Position numbers and translations under genes: made by a program. The notes under the pieces are model-generated. The model made no database searches, was not told the DNA's origin, and worked only from the letters and a program-made list of their open reading frames with translations. Shown piece after piece: positions 4,631-11,510 of a stretch of DNA of 35,851 bases; within the stretch, counting starts at the first letter, position 1, and the number at the start of each line of letters is the position of its first letter. Source of the stretch: a virus. Location of the stretch: positions 1 through 35,851 of the IMG/VR virus record IMGVR_UViG_3300027969_000236. One strand, given 5' to 3'.

Positions 4631-4631
4631 C
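4617..4631. promoter_or_regulatory. Candidate repressor operator, right
   Basis: A perfect palindrome GACTAT-GGT-ATAGTC (6-3-6) covering the -10 box of the rightward early promoter. Its GTATAGT core is shared with the left operator, supporting control of both promoters by one protein. Confidence 0.6.
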
Positions 4632-4655
4632 CATACATCTTAACAAGGAGTCGAT

Positions 4656-4829
4656 ATGAAAGAAGTTAATTTTAAATCTTTGGTAATCGTTGGCGGTAAT
4701 TGGACAGATACTTCTGATGCTTATATTGAGTCAGGGTACTATGAAGATGGTACTGAGATTGAAGATAGTGTTTTAGATGAGTTGACCAATGAGTGTGATC
4801 TTTCCCAAATGTTATTTGATCGGGGATAA
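4656..4829 (+). CDS. First rightward early gene, 57-residue acidic protein
   Basis: The ATG at 4656 follows an AAGGAG ribosome binding site and opens 57 codons (MKEVNFKSLVIVGGNWTDTS...). The product is strongly acidic with many Asp, Glu, Tyr and Ser residues, and has no membrane segment or known motif. As the first gene after the repressible early promoter it would be made first and in quantity. Small acidic phage proteins in this position often target host proteins or mimic DNA, but nothing here proves that. Confidence 0.65.
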   Translation: MKEVNFKSLVIVGGNWTDTSDAYIESGYYEDGTEIEDSVLDELTNECDLSQMLFDRG

Positions 4830-4831
4830 AA

Positions 4832-5056
4832 ATGTTTAAAGCTGTAGCAAAATACTTTCCTACAAATGCACTTTTATCCATGCCAGTTGGCTTTGGTGAA
4901 GGAAACACCTGGTTAGAAGCCTTGGTGGCTTGTTTTGAAGACATTGTTTATCAAGACACGGAAAATGATTTGTCTGATTTAGATAAAGATTGTGAAATCA
5001 TCATAAATTTTGGCAATAAAGTAGCAAGAATCCCCGTCATTTGGTTAAGGAACTAA
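4832..5056 (+). CDS. Small early protein, function unknown
   Basis: A 74-residue protein beginning two bases after the previous stop. The N-terminal half is mixed hydrophobic (KYFPTNALLSMPVGFGEGNT), the middle is acidic (DTENDLSDLDKDCE) and the end is beta-like. No motif is recognised. It is part of the compact rightward early operon. Confidence 0.6.
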   Translation: MFKAVAKYFPTNALLSMPVGFGEGNTWLEALVACFEDIVYQDTENDLSDLDKDCEIIINFGNKVARIPVIWLRN

Positions 5057-5058
5057 AA

Positions 5059-5235
5059 ATGAAATTATTTGATTTGATTGAAACTGAAAAAGCATTGAAA
5101 GCTTTGGTAAATGCCAATGTCCATGACATAGAAACAATGCGAAGATTGCAATTGGAAGCAGTTAGACCTATGGTCAAACTTTATGTAGAAATAATTGGAC
5201 ATAGTCAAAAGGAAATTGAAATTGAAACAGTTTAA
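5059..5235 (+). CDS. Small helical early protein, function unknown
   Basis: I start at the ATG at 5059, which has AAGGAACTAAA upstream, not at the TTG at 5041. The 58-residue product is a helical, Leu/Glu-rich peptide (KLFDLIETEKALKALVNANV) with no recognised motif. Its end overlaps the next gene by 14 bp. Confidence 0.55.
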   Translation: MKLFDLIETEKALKALVNANVHDIETMRRLQLEAVRPMVKLYVEIIGHSQKEIEIETV

Positions 5236-5398
5236 GTACATCGAGCAATTCAAGCCCGTTCAATTTACTGAAGATGAAGAGTTCATTCAGGATTTACTCT
5301 TAGACAATAAAACGTATCACTATGATACATTCGAGTTAGTTGCTAGTTATGTGTTTGCAATTTGTGTAGTTGTATTTTTAATTTGGAGGTTACTATGA
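5222..5398 (+). CDS. Single-pass membrane protein, TTG start
   Basis: No ATG exists in this frame. The TTG at 5222 lies eight bases after an AAAAGGA site and gives 58 residues; TTGs at 5195 and 5216 are worse placed. The N-terminal part is soluble and acidic (FTEDEEFIQDLLLDNK). The C-terminal end is a hydrophobic helix of about 20 residues (ASYVFAICVVVFLIWRLL), giving a tail-anchored topology. The stop overlaps the next ATG (ATGA). It may act at the host inner membrane early in infection; the function is unknown. Confidence 0.55.
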   Translation: MKQFKYIEQFKPVQFTEDEEFIQDLLLDNKTYHYDTFELVASYVFAICVVVFLIWRLL

Positions 5399-5607
5399 AA
5401 GTTAAAGCAATGTTTGGAGACTTTGTAAGTCAATACAAAAGTCAGTCAGCGAATGATTTGTATTGTGCTTACTGTATATCGATCAAGACTACCAATGTGA
5501 GGTGTTGCGATGACAATCATTTCATTGCATTCAAGCAGTTTGACGATGCAACACAAACAAATATAATTGAAGAAGAATATAGAACTATGTATGGAGTTGC
5601 AGCATGA
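5395..5607 (+). CDS. Small cysteine-containing early protein
   Basis: A start at ATG 5395 is chosen for its GGAGG ribosome binding site and 4-base overlap with the previous gene, giving 70 residues. Cys24-x2-Cys27 and Cys37-Cys38 plus His42 could form a small zinc site. It overlaps the ERF gene start by four bases (ATGA). No family is recognised. Confidence 0.6.
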   Translation: MKVKAMFGDFVSQYKSQSANDLYCAYCISIKTTNVRCCDDNHFIAFKQFDDATQTNIIEEEYRTMYGVAA

Positions 5608-6239
5608 ATGTATATCAAAAACTTAATCTTGCTAGACAAGACTTCCACAGCTCAAAGATTAAAAAAACTGGGATTAATAAATTTGCTAATTACACATACT
5701 TTGAATTGGGAGACTTTATTGTCCCTGCAATCAAGATATTTAAAGACCACGGTTTAATAGGGATCGTATCTTATGGAAAAGAAATTGCTGAACTTAGGAT
5801 TATCAATGAAGACAATCCTGAAGAACAAATTACTATAACCTCTCCCATGTCTGAGGCAGCATTAAAGGGTTGTCATCCCGTCCAAAATCTGGGTGCAGTC
5901 GAAACCTACATTCGGAGGTATTTGTGGGTAAGTGCGCTTGAGATTGTTGAGCACGATGCCCTAGACATGACCACAGGCAAAGACACGCCTAAAGATGCAC
6001 CCAAGCATAAACCCACCGATGGTGCGATAGTAACTGAAGAGCAAAAAATAATTGTCAGAGATGTTGCAATGGAAATCATTGATCATTTCAACAAAGATGA
6101 CATTGTTGGAGCATATGAAGAATATCTTGGTTTAACTGATCCAGAAGAAAAACAATTTCTTTTTACTCTTCTGGATTCAAAAGTTAGAAGAGCACTCAAA
6201 GAACATCAAACATTATTAAGGAATCAAAATGCAAGTTAA
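5604..6239 (+). CDS. erf: ERF-family single-strand annealing protein
   Basis: A 211-residue protein with ERF landmarks: a conserved N-terminal patch around residues 20-37 (KKTGINKFANYTYFELGD) and the signature GAVETYIRRYLWVSALEI (97-114). A variable, charged C-terminal part follows. ERF proteins bind single-stranded DNA and anneal complementary strands, promoting genome circularisation and recombination (P22 Erf). It is coupled to the upstream gene by ATGA and overlaps the next gene by 11 bp. The neighbouring single-strand-binding-like protein and the RusA resolvase on the other arm complete a plausible recombination set. Confidence 0.85.
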   Translation: MNVYQKLNLARQDFHSSKIKKTGINKFANYTYFELGDFIVPAIKIFKDHGLIGIVSYGKEIAELRIINEDNPEEQITITSPMSEAALKGCHPVQNLGAVETYIRRYLWVSALEIVEHDALDMTTGKDTPKDAPKHKPTDGAIVTEEQKIIVRDVAMEIIDHFNKDDIVGAYEEYLGLTDPEEKQFLFTLLDSKVRRALKEHQTLLRNQNAS

Positions 6240-6549
6240 AATTCAATGGATAGACGGTCAATATCCTTCATTCAATGTAATGGTCTCATCAAAAGAGGGT
6301 ATGGACCCCTTCATTACCATTAAAGGGTGCGATATAAAAACAGGTATTAATGGAGAATTTATTGGTTATCCATCTAAAAAAACCAATGATGGAAAGTACT
6401 TTAGGTTTATGTATGGGTCAGACAAATTTAATGCAATTGTTATGGAACAAGCTAAATTAGCTAAACCAGAGCGGTCTATCAATGAGCCTACTAGGCGTGG
6501 AAAAACAACTGACTTTTCAGATGACATCCCAGATGATATTAAATTCTAA
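6229..6549 (+). CDS. Single-strand-binding-like protein with acidic tail
   Basis: A 106-residue protein. Residues about 29-70 (ITIKGCDIKTGINGEFIGYP, then KYFRFMYGSDKFNAIV) resemble the beta-rich core of small SpoVG-like or SSB-analogue phage proteins. The end is a disordered linker and an acidic tip, FSDDIPDDIKF, very like the SSB C-terminal tail (DDIPF) that docks replication and recombination partners. It starts behind AAGGAATCAAA, overlapping the ERF gene, so the two are probably made together. No canonical OB-fold signature is visible, so the fold assignment is inference. Confidence 0.6.
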   Translation: MQVKIQWIDGQYPSFNVMVSSKEGMDPFITIKGCDIKTGINGEFIGYPSKKTNDGKYFRFMYGSDKFNAIVMEQAKLAKPERSINEPTRRGKTTDFSDDIPDDIKF

Positions 6550-6557
6550 GGACTATT

Positions 6558-6857
6558 ATGCTTACACATTTATTTGGAACCCTACCCAAGTTTCTGCACC
6601 GCAAAGAGGCCGTAGAAACCTCTGTTCAAGCAGCATATGCCGTAGATAGCAAGACCCTTGAAAAACTTGTTTATGAGGTCATTAGGAGCCATCCAGAGGG
6701 GTGTATATCTGATGAGGTACTTGGTGAGCTTAAAGGGCTACCCTATGGCAGTATAACCGCCCGTTATAAGGCTTTGAAGACCAAGAAGCTCATTGAAGTG
6801 GTAGGAACCAAGATAGGACATTCTGGGAAAGCTCAGGGAATAATGAGGGCAATATGA
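6558..6857 (+). CDS. Winged-helix-like DNA-binding protein
   Basis: A 99-residue protein. Residues about 33-99 have a winged-helix pattern: a helix (TLEKLVYEVIRSHPEG), then ISDEVLGEL, a recognition-type helix (YGSITARYKALKTKKLIEVV) and a wing ending at the C terminus. The first 30 residues are a separate leader. The likely role is regulation of phage or host transcription. It has an AAGGACT ribosome binding site and is coupled by ATGA to the next gene. Confidence 0.65.
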   Translation: MLTHLFGTLPKFLHRKEAVETSVQAAYAVDSKTLEKLVYEVIRSHPEGCISDEVLGELKGLPYGSITARYKALKTKKLIEVVGTKIGHSGKAQGIMRAI

Positions 6858-7081
6858 CTGAAGAAAACCATTTACTAAACTTTATTAAGATTCAAAGCGA
6901 TACGATTGTTGCTCTGAACGATCTACTTAGAATGTTGACAATGCCAAAAATAACCAAAGAACCACGTTGGAAAGAATGGCGTGGGCTGAACAATGAGGAG
7001 TATCAGTATTGCGTTGAACTTAAAAACCCCAAAGCAATTGTTGAAGAAGTTGAAGCCAAACTCAAGCAAAAAAACACATAA
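6854..7081 (+). CDS. Last rightward early gene, small helical protein
   Basis: A 75-residue protein of two charged helices separated by a Pro/Trp segment (EPRWKEWRGLNNEEYQYCVE). It has no recognised motif. It overlaps the winged-helix gene by four bases and ends just before the terminator at 7087-7108, closing the early operon. Confidence 0.6.
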   Translation: MTEENHLLNFIKIQSDTIVALNDLLRMLTMPKITKEPRWKEWRGLNNEEYQYCVELKNPKAIVEEVEAKLKQKNT

Positions 7082-7108
7082 AAAAAGGGAGAGGAATTAC
7101 CCTCTCCC
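7080..7108 (-). terminator. Intrinsic terminator between convergent operons
   Basis: A perfect 8-bp stem (7087-7094 with 7101-7108, six-base loop) is followed on the minus strand by seven T residues (7086-7080). It is therefore a classical terminator for the leftward late operon, just after the endolysin gene. On the plus strand the T tract is poor, so early transcripts are less efficiently stopped. Confidence 0.8.
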
Positions 7109-7122
7109 GAACTTCTTTGCAT

Positions 7123-7719
7123 TTAAGAAAGGACAGCAACTGCTTGATCTGTCCGTTTTATTCTATCATCAAGACCAATAGTCCCCCCATTAATTTTCTT
7201 GGTTAACCCTATCCAATCCTGAGCTTCTGCCAAAGCATTACAGTTGTGGGTAGACCAAAACCACCCTCCCGTCATTGCAGCATATTGGGGGGTAGCTACT
7301 AAATCAGGGTTTATTACAAAATCCACTCCACAAGACTGACTAGCATGATAGTAATTAGAATGACCAGTAAGCTGGATACAGCCCCGTCCTTTAAATCTAT
7401 ACCCATCACCCGATGCTTCATCTCTGTTGCCCATGCGGTTGCTGTAGACCATGTTGGCAATTTTTTTAGGATTTTTTTCATAGGAATTGGCTATTTCTAG
7501 TGTTGGAAAGCGTTTAGGCCACAACTTCATTAGTGTTGCAGCACGATAATTAAGGTTTTCTTCTAAAGTACGGAAATTACCGCACTCATGGGCACATTGG
7601 CCTATAAAAGCAGCCTGTTGTCTAACCGAGACAATATTGAACTTTGCAAAAGTGTCGTTCAAGGCAGAGACCCATTCGACTCCTATACCCAGGCGTTGAA
7701 GTTGTTCAAGGTTTACCAT
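7123..7719 (-). CDS. GH19 (chitinase-like) endolysin
   Basis: A 198-residue single-domain glycoside hydrolase family 19 protein. The catalytic region reads AHECGNFRTLEENLNYRA (43-60), with Glu45 as probable acid and a second Glu at 53/54. Further family marks are RFKGRGCIQLTGHSNY and the helical GGWFWSTHNCN segment. In phages these act as muramidases that cut peptidoglycan at lysis. No signal or membrane anchor is seen, so release depends on a holin. It starts inside the end of the Rz gene behind GAGGGAAAC and is the last gene of the late operon. Confidence 0.9.
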   Translation of the reverse strand: MVNLEQLQRLGIGVEWVSALNDTFAKFNIVSVRQQAAFIGQCAHECGNFRTLEENLNYRAATLMKLWPKRFPTLEIANSYEKNPKKIANMVYSNRMGNRDEASGDGYRFKGRGCIQLTGHSNYYHASQSCGVDFVINPDLVATPQYAAMTGGWFWSTHNCNALAEAQDWIGLTKKINGGTIGLDDRIKRTDQAVAVLS

Positions 7720-8200
7720 TAACAGTTTCCCTCACTTGGTTGTAAGAATCAATACAGGCGTTTAATTGGGCAGTATTCCTATCACCTTGGGCGACTATTT
7801 CTGCAATTGCTTGGAGGGTTGCTCGCTCGGCATCAGAAGCTTGGTCAGTCGATCCGTCAGGTTTACTTGTTGTTTCTGGGCTATTTGTGGGGGCAATGGA
7901 GGTATTTGTGGGGGCTTGAACGCAACTTGGGGTGGGGAGGCGCACCCTCCCAGAACGAATAGCACGATCAAGAGCAGTTTGTTTTTCAGCGATACCATTG
8001 TTGGCCTCCAAAAGTTTACTAGATTGTTCATTCAGTTTCACATTCATTTCTTGTTCTTTAGTCCTAGACTCTTCATTCTTGATGGCAATTTCTGCTTGCA
8101 TTTCAGCATCTCTTTGGTTCCATCCTTTGTGATGACCATAAAAGAAAGTACTGATCACAAAAATGATCACACCAATAATTACCCAAGGATTAGGAATCAT
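7706..8200 (-). CDS. Rz: Rz-like inner-membrane spanin
   Basis: A 164-residue protein with one N-terminal membrane helix (residues about 6-22, WVIIGVIIFVISTFFYG), then a long periplasmic coiled coil rich in Glu, Lys and Gln and a Pro/Thr/Ser linker. It pairs with the outer-membrane lipoprotein encoded inside it in another frame. Spanin complexes fuse inner and outer membranes in the last step of lysis. The ATG overlaps the previous stop (ATGA) with GGAGGCTCT upstream. Confidence 0.85.
   Translation of the reverse strand: MIPNPWVIIGVIIFVISTFFYGHHKGWNQRDAEMQAEIAIKNEESRTKEQEMNVKLNEQSSKLLEANNGIAEKQTALDRAIRSGRVRLPTPSCVQAPTNTSIAPTNSPETTSKPDGSTDQASDAERATLQAIAEIVAQGDRNTAQLNACIDSYNQVRETVNGKP
7795..7998 (-). 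CDS. Rz1: Rz1-like outer-membrane spanin lipoprotein, embedded in Rz
   Basis: From the ATG at 7998 (ribosome binding site GGAGGCCAACA) the 67-residue product has a lipoprotein signal with the lipobox LGGC, so Cys19 is the lipidated residue. A proline-rich stretch (SPPQVAFKPPQIPPLPPQIA) follows, as in Rz1 proteins. The gene lies wholly inside Rz in a different frame, the classic embedded spanin arrangement. An open frame continues upstream to 8031 but lacks a good ribosome binding site. Confidence 0.85.
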   Translation of the reverse strand: MVSLKNKLLLIVLFVLGGCASPPQVAFKPPQIPPLPPQIAQKQQVNLTDRLTKLLMPSEQPSKQLQK

Positions 8201-8685
8201 AGAGCCTCCAATTTAGCTACTGCTCTTTCGTTGGCTATCTCTTCTTTACTCGGGTCTATATAGTCTGGGGGCGTTGTGGGTGGTGGAGGTGCTCTCCACT
8301 CCTCATCCAGTTTAGGATTCACAAACCCCATGAAATTAAAGTCTGGCATTCCACTACTGGAAACAGGTGGAGGAGGTGTTATTTGAGGCGTAGGTGGTGT
8401 AGGAGGTGGAGAAATCTTATCTGCAACTGCCTGAACACCCTTTCTGGTCATTACTCCACCAATACCTCCAACAATTAACAAGACAATATCGTTGAGCATT
8501 TTACTGAATGCCATGTCGATAGGAGCCATAGACTTGATGGGCTGCACTACAAAAGCCAGGCTATAGAGCATGAACATCACAATACCTGCCAAGATGATGG
8601 TCACTATGATGACCACCGTAGCCCATACACGGACTTCTATTTCTTCACTTGTCAGTAGGCGTTGGATTTGGAACTTGTGGGACAA
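8197..8685 (-). CDS. Two-span membrane protein, holin candidate, TTG start
   Basis: The start is TTG at 8685, with GGAG seven bases upstream; no suitable ATG precedes the first membrane helix. Two hydrophobic spans (about residues 22-46 and 66-80) are followed by a proline-rich stretch (residues about 92-127) and a charged end. The second span (MLNDIVLLIVGGIGGVMTRKG) recalls phage holins. Its position just before Rz/Rz1 and endolysin supports a lysis role. Length (162) is more than usual for a class II holin because of the proline-rich tail. The 74-residue protein at 9688 is an alternative holin. Confidence 0.6.
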   Translation of the reverse strand: MSHKFQIQRLLTSEEIEVRVWATVVIIVTIILAGIVMFMLYSLAFVVQPIKSMAPIDMAFSKMLNDIVLLIVGGIGGVMTRKGVQAVADKISPPPTPPTPQITPPPPVSSSGMPDFNFMGFVNPKLDEEWRAPPPPTTPPDYIDPSKEEIANERAVAKLEAL

Positions 8686-8857
8686 CTTGTTTCTCCAATA
8701 TGGGTGCTACTAAATAATCAGGACAGTCTTGGCTAAATAGGCAATCAGGACGTTGGCATCTTTTTGCAGGAAAGTTTTTAGGGTCTTGACAAAAATATCT
8801 ATAGCGGTCTTCACATCCCATTAACAACAAAAATATTAAGCATATCAGGCGTTTCAT
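8645..8857 (-). CDS. Small cysteine-rich lipoprotein
   Basis: A 70-residue protein with a signal peptide ending in lipobox LLMGC (Cys15 lipidated). A compact cysteine-rich segment follows, with four further cysteines between YFCQDPKNF and SQDCPDYLV, probably two disulfides in the periplasm. A short proline-rich end completes it. The CQDP pattern recurs in small phage lipoproteins next to lysis genes; exact role unknown, possibly blocking superinfection or aiding lysis. It is coupled by ATGA to the gene upstream. Confidence 0.65.
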   Translation of the reverse strand: MKRLICLIFLLLMGCEDRYRYFCQDPKNFPAKRCQRPDCLFSQDCPDYLVAPILEKQVVPQVPNPTPTDK

Positions 8858-9096
8858 TTTGGTTCTAATTTTTTAATTAGTTTTTGAACTTTAATTTCAG
8901 TTTGTCTAATGTCCATATACATCCACATCAAAACGGGCATAAAAAACATGATAATACATAGCAAAACCACAATGACTATGACGTAGAAGGAATCATCGCC
9001 AGAATCGTTAGCCACACCCACAGGATCACCATTGTTGTTGCTATTCCCACCGTAATTCTGAACTGGATTTTGTCGATAACCTGTCTTCGTTGCCAT
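8854..9096 (-). CDS. Single-span membrane protein overlapping its neighbour
   Basis: An 80-residue protein with an Asn/Gly-rich N-terminal part and one membrane helix (about residues 38-60, YVIVIVVLLCIIMFFMPVLM), then a charged coiled-coil end. The start has AAAAAAGGATG upstream. Its first 121 bp lie, in another frame, over the end of the preceding gene, where that gene also encodes a membrane helix. Function is unknown, presumably at the cell envelope. Confidence 0.6.
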   Translation of the reverse strand: MATKTGYRQNPVQNYGGNSNNNGDPVGVANDSGDDSFYVIVIVVLLCIIMFFMPVLMWMYMDIRQTEIKVQKLIKKLEPK

Positions 9097-9686
9097 GCCA
9101 ACATCCTTTTTTTGTCCAACTCCTCCTTACGGGCTAATTGTTGTTGGTTAGCAATGTGTCCAATCATTGCGTTAACTCTGCTATACAAATCTTTCATTTC
9201 TGATGGAACATGGTAGACCATATATTCCCTGAGTTCATCATTTAACTTTTCCATTTGCAAATTGGCAATAACTAGTTTAATTGCAATGTCTTGGCCTTCC
9301 TCATTGCTTACCGTTGCAGATAAAGCCTCTTGTTCTTCCATATAAGCTTTGAGGCCGTTGTATGCGTGGAAAAACTTGGTTAAAGCATCTGCTACATCTG
9401 CATAAATCTGGTTCTCATCAAACTCAGGAGCCTTTTGTTTTACCTTTTTAACTGGCTTTTCAACGGATTTTTGTTGAATTACTTCTTTTTTGCCACTAAA
9501 AAGACTTGTTAAGAAACCCCAAACTCCTTTGACATCTTTTTGTACAGATTTAACGTCTTTGATAACGCCATCAATTTCTTTCTTGGCATCAACAACAAAC
9601 TGCCTACCCTCTTTGTACATCTCGCATGATTGCTTGACAAGCTTAAAAGCCCCAGAAGCAAGTGCAACAAGTGTAAAGGGATCAAT
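8976..9686 (-). CDS. Coiled-coil protein with C-terminal membrane anchor
   Basis: The first ATG is at 9620, but the frame continues upstream to an ATT at 9686 that sits eight bases after AAGGG. The extra 22 residues read (M/I)DPFTLVALASGAFKLVKQS, a sensible hydrophobic N terminus that also closes an otherwise empty 67-bp gap. I therefore favour a non-standard ATT start, with ATG 9620 as fallback (214 residues). The middle is a long charged coiled coil, and the last 30 residues contain a membrane helix (TVGIATTMVILWVWLTILAM). Similar coiled-coil proteins occur beside lysis or ejection genes of short-tailed phages. Role unknown. Confidence 0.6.
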   Translation of the reverse strand: MDPFTLVALASGAFKLVKQSCEMYKEGRQFVVDAKKEIDGVIKDVKSVQKDVKGVWGFLTSLFSGKKEVIQQKSVEKPVKKVKQKAPEFDENQIYADVADALTKFFHAYNGLKAYMEEQEALSATVSNEEGQDIAIKLVIANLQMEKLNDELREYMVYHVPSEMKDLYSRVNAMIGHIANQQQLARKEELDKKRMLAWQRRQVIDKIQFRITVGIATTMVILWVWLTILAMIPSTS

Positions 9687-9687
9687 T

Positions 9688-9912
9688 TTACTTACCCTTG
9701 AAGTATTCCGAAAGAAAGGTAATAGCCCCTAGAATGCCCACTATCCAAATTATAGGTTTGGCAATGACAGATATCCATCCAAGCACTTTAAACGCCCCTT
9801 GGACCGCATCAAAGCCATCTACAAGGGCTTTAGTATTGTTGTCAATCTTGTCTACCTTTAATTCGACTGCACATAATCTAGCGTAAATTTGTTCGTGAGT
9901 AATGTCATCCAT
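9688..9912 (-). CDS. Small holin-like membrane protein
   Basis: A 74-residue protein with a charged N-terminal helix (residues 1-30) and a hydrophobic C-terminal half (about 40-68, FKVLGWISVIAKPIIWIVG onward) that could form one long or two short membrane helices. The size fits a holin or a small membrane accessory, and it leads the lysis/membrane block. The start has GAGGTAATC upstream. An alternative holin candidate lies at 8197-8685. Confidence 0.6.
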   Translation of the reverse strand: MDDITHEQIYARLCAVELKVDKIDNNTKALVDGFDAVQGAFKVLGWISVIAKPIIWIVGILGAITFLSEYFKGK

Positions 9913-9914
9913 GA

Positions 9915-11510
9915 TTACCTCATACCTGGTGGTGCAATTGCCGATCCGCTAGTAGGCATTTTTTGCAATTCTTGTAACAATAAATTCTTGTATTCAGGAT
10001 TTTTAGTAGATTTTAACTTTTGCACTAATTCTCTTTGATAAGAAGGATTACCTGCGGTTACATAACTACTACCCAAATTGCCTAATTCTTCAGCCTTATT
10101 GGTAAAGATGTCAGGCGATACACCCAAGTCTTTAATTGCTTTAGATGCTTTAGCCATAGCCTCTTGGCCTTTTTCAGACCCTGCAAGACCCAATAAAGCA
10201 GCAATTCCACCTGTACTAGCCAACATTCCCAATGATGCATTGCCTCTAATAAAGTTAGGAACAGTTGCTTCTCTAGGAAAACTACCACCTCTTCCAACCT
10301 CATTCACCGTAGGCCCTTTTAATCTTTCTTCTTTTACGGCTTGAGTAACATCTTTGTAAGATTGATTTGTTCTACCAAATGTACGCAACCAATTTTCTTC
10401 TGCCTCTGGACCCATTTGTCCTTGATACCAGTTGTATCCACCTTTGCCAATTACATCACTTCCTTGTTTATTTTTAAATTCTTTAGTCCCACCTTTTTTA
10501 GTCTTAAATTCCATGTAATTAGGAATTCTTCCTTCAGGAATTTCTGGTGTAGGTTTAATTGGTCCTACAAATTCATTAGCTGTAGGTTTTAAAGGAGTAG
10601 CAGATTCTGTAATGTCATTAAGTTGTCTTGCTTTCATTAAAATTCTTTTTTCGTTGTCATTTAAAGAATTCTGATGCGTTGTTACTAAATTTTCACTTTG
10701 TGCAGGTGGAGTTGTAGAAGTAACGCCAGATTCTTGGGTAACTATTTTTGCTGTTGCTTCTTGCTCTGGAGTACTTACTAAAGCAGGTGCATCAGCATAA
10801 GGGCGAGGTCTTCCTTCTTTATCGGCCTTGTTGTTTTCACTTTGCATCAAGGTTTTGACAATTTGTGAATTATCAAGTGGACCATTTGTTAAATTTTCTA
10901 AACCTGTAACACCTTGGTAACCTGTAGTTGATTTAGCAAAATCAGGCAAAGGACCAGTAGTGCCTGTTTTAGAAACATCAAACTGTGGCTCATGCGGTGT
11001 AGGTTGTGTAACCGCAGCAGCGTTTGCTTTGTCAAAATCAAAAGTAGGTTCAATTCTTTTAATATCTCTTTCAGATATAGACAAACCTTTTTTCTTTCCT
11101 AATTGATAAATACCAGCAGCACCCAATCCAAGTCCTAATGCCGCTGCACCTCCACCTAACATATAAGGTGTTAAATTGTTTGTATCAATTGAACTTTGAG
11201 CTTTAGGAGCACCAATGTCTTTTTTTAATTCTTGAGCTTGGTTTTTTAAAGCATTGATATCAATAGAAGGTGCGGTTATTGCATTGGTTGGTAAAGATGG
11301 GGTTTGTAAACTAGGTGTTTGCAGAGTAGGTGATTTAAAACCTGGTGGCAGAATTGCACCATTATTTTGTGCTGAACTTGGAACAGGAGCAGTTAATTCC
11401 TGTTTAATCACAGCTCTTTCAATTTGCTTTTCTTCTTTTTTAATTTGTTTTAAAGGCTCTGAAACAACATCAGATTCAATAACAAATGGATTAAATCGAT
11501 CATCTTGCAT
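9915..11510 (-). CDS. Putative internal virion/ejection protein
   Basis: A 531-residue protein with disordered, Pro/Thr/Gln-rich stretches, including a short tandem repeat at 61-75 (PTLQTPSLQTPSLPT). A Gly/Ala-rich membrane-like helix lies at about 116-138 (YMLGGGAAALGLGLGAAGIY), and a second hydrophobic segment is near 430-450. Large, low-similarity proteins with membrane-like helices after the tail genes of podoviruses are usually ejected into the cell envelope with the DNA. That assignment is inference from position and composition. Its ribosome binding site lies inside the end of the previous gene (11-bp overlap). Confidence 0.6.
   Translation of the reverse strand: MQDDRFNPFVIESDVVSEPLKQIKKEEKQIERAVIKQELTAPVPSSAQNNGAILPPGFKSPTLQTPSLQTPSLPTNAITAPSIDINALKNQAQELKKDIGAPKAQSSIDTNNLTPYMLGGGAAALGLGLGAAGIYQLGKKKGLSISERDIKRIEPTFDFDKANAAAVTQPTPHEPQFDVSKTGTTGPLPDFAKSTTGYQGVTGLENLTNGPLDNSQIVKTLMQSENNKADKEGRPRPYADAPALVSTPEQEATAKIVTQESGVTSTTPPAQSENLVTTHQNSLNDNEKRILMKARQLNDITESATPLKPTANEFVGPIKPTPEIPEGRIPNYMEFKTKKGGTKEFKNKQGSDVIGKGGYNWYQGQMGPEAEENWLRTFGRTNQSYKDVTQAVKEERLKGPTVNEVGRGGSFPREATVPNFIRGNASLGMLASTGGIAALLGLAGSEKGQEAMAKASKAIKDLGVSPDIFTNKAEELGNLGSSYVTAGNPSYQRELVQKLKSTKNPEYKNLLLQELQKMPTSGSAIAPPGMR

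Noticed and set aside
4672-4944. Minus-strand frame of 90 codons opposite the first early genes
   Set aside because: It lies antisense to genes with good ribosome binding sites and codes for a low-quality Ser/His/Gln-rich sequence.
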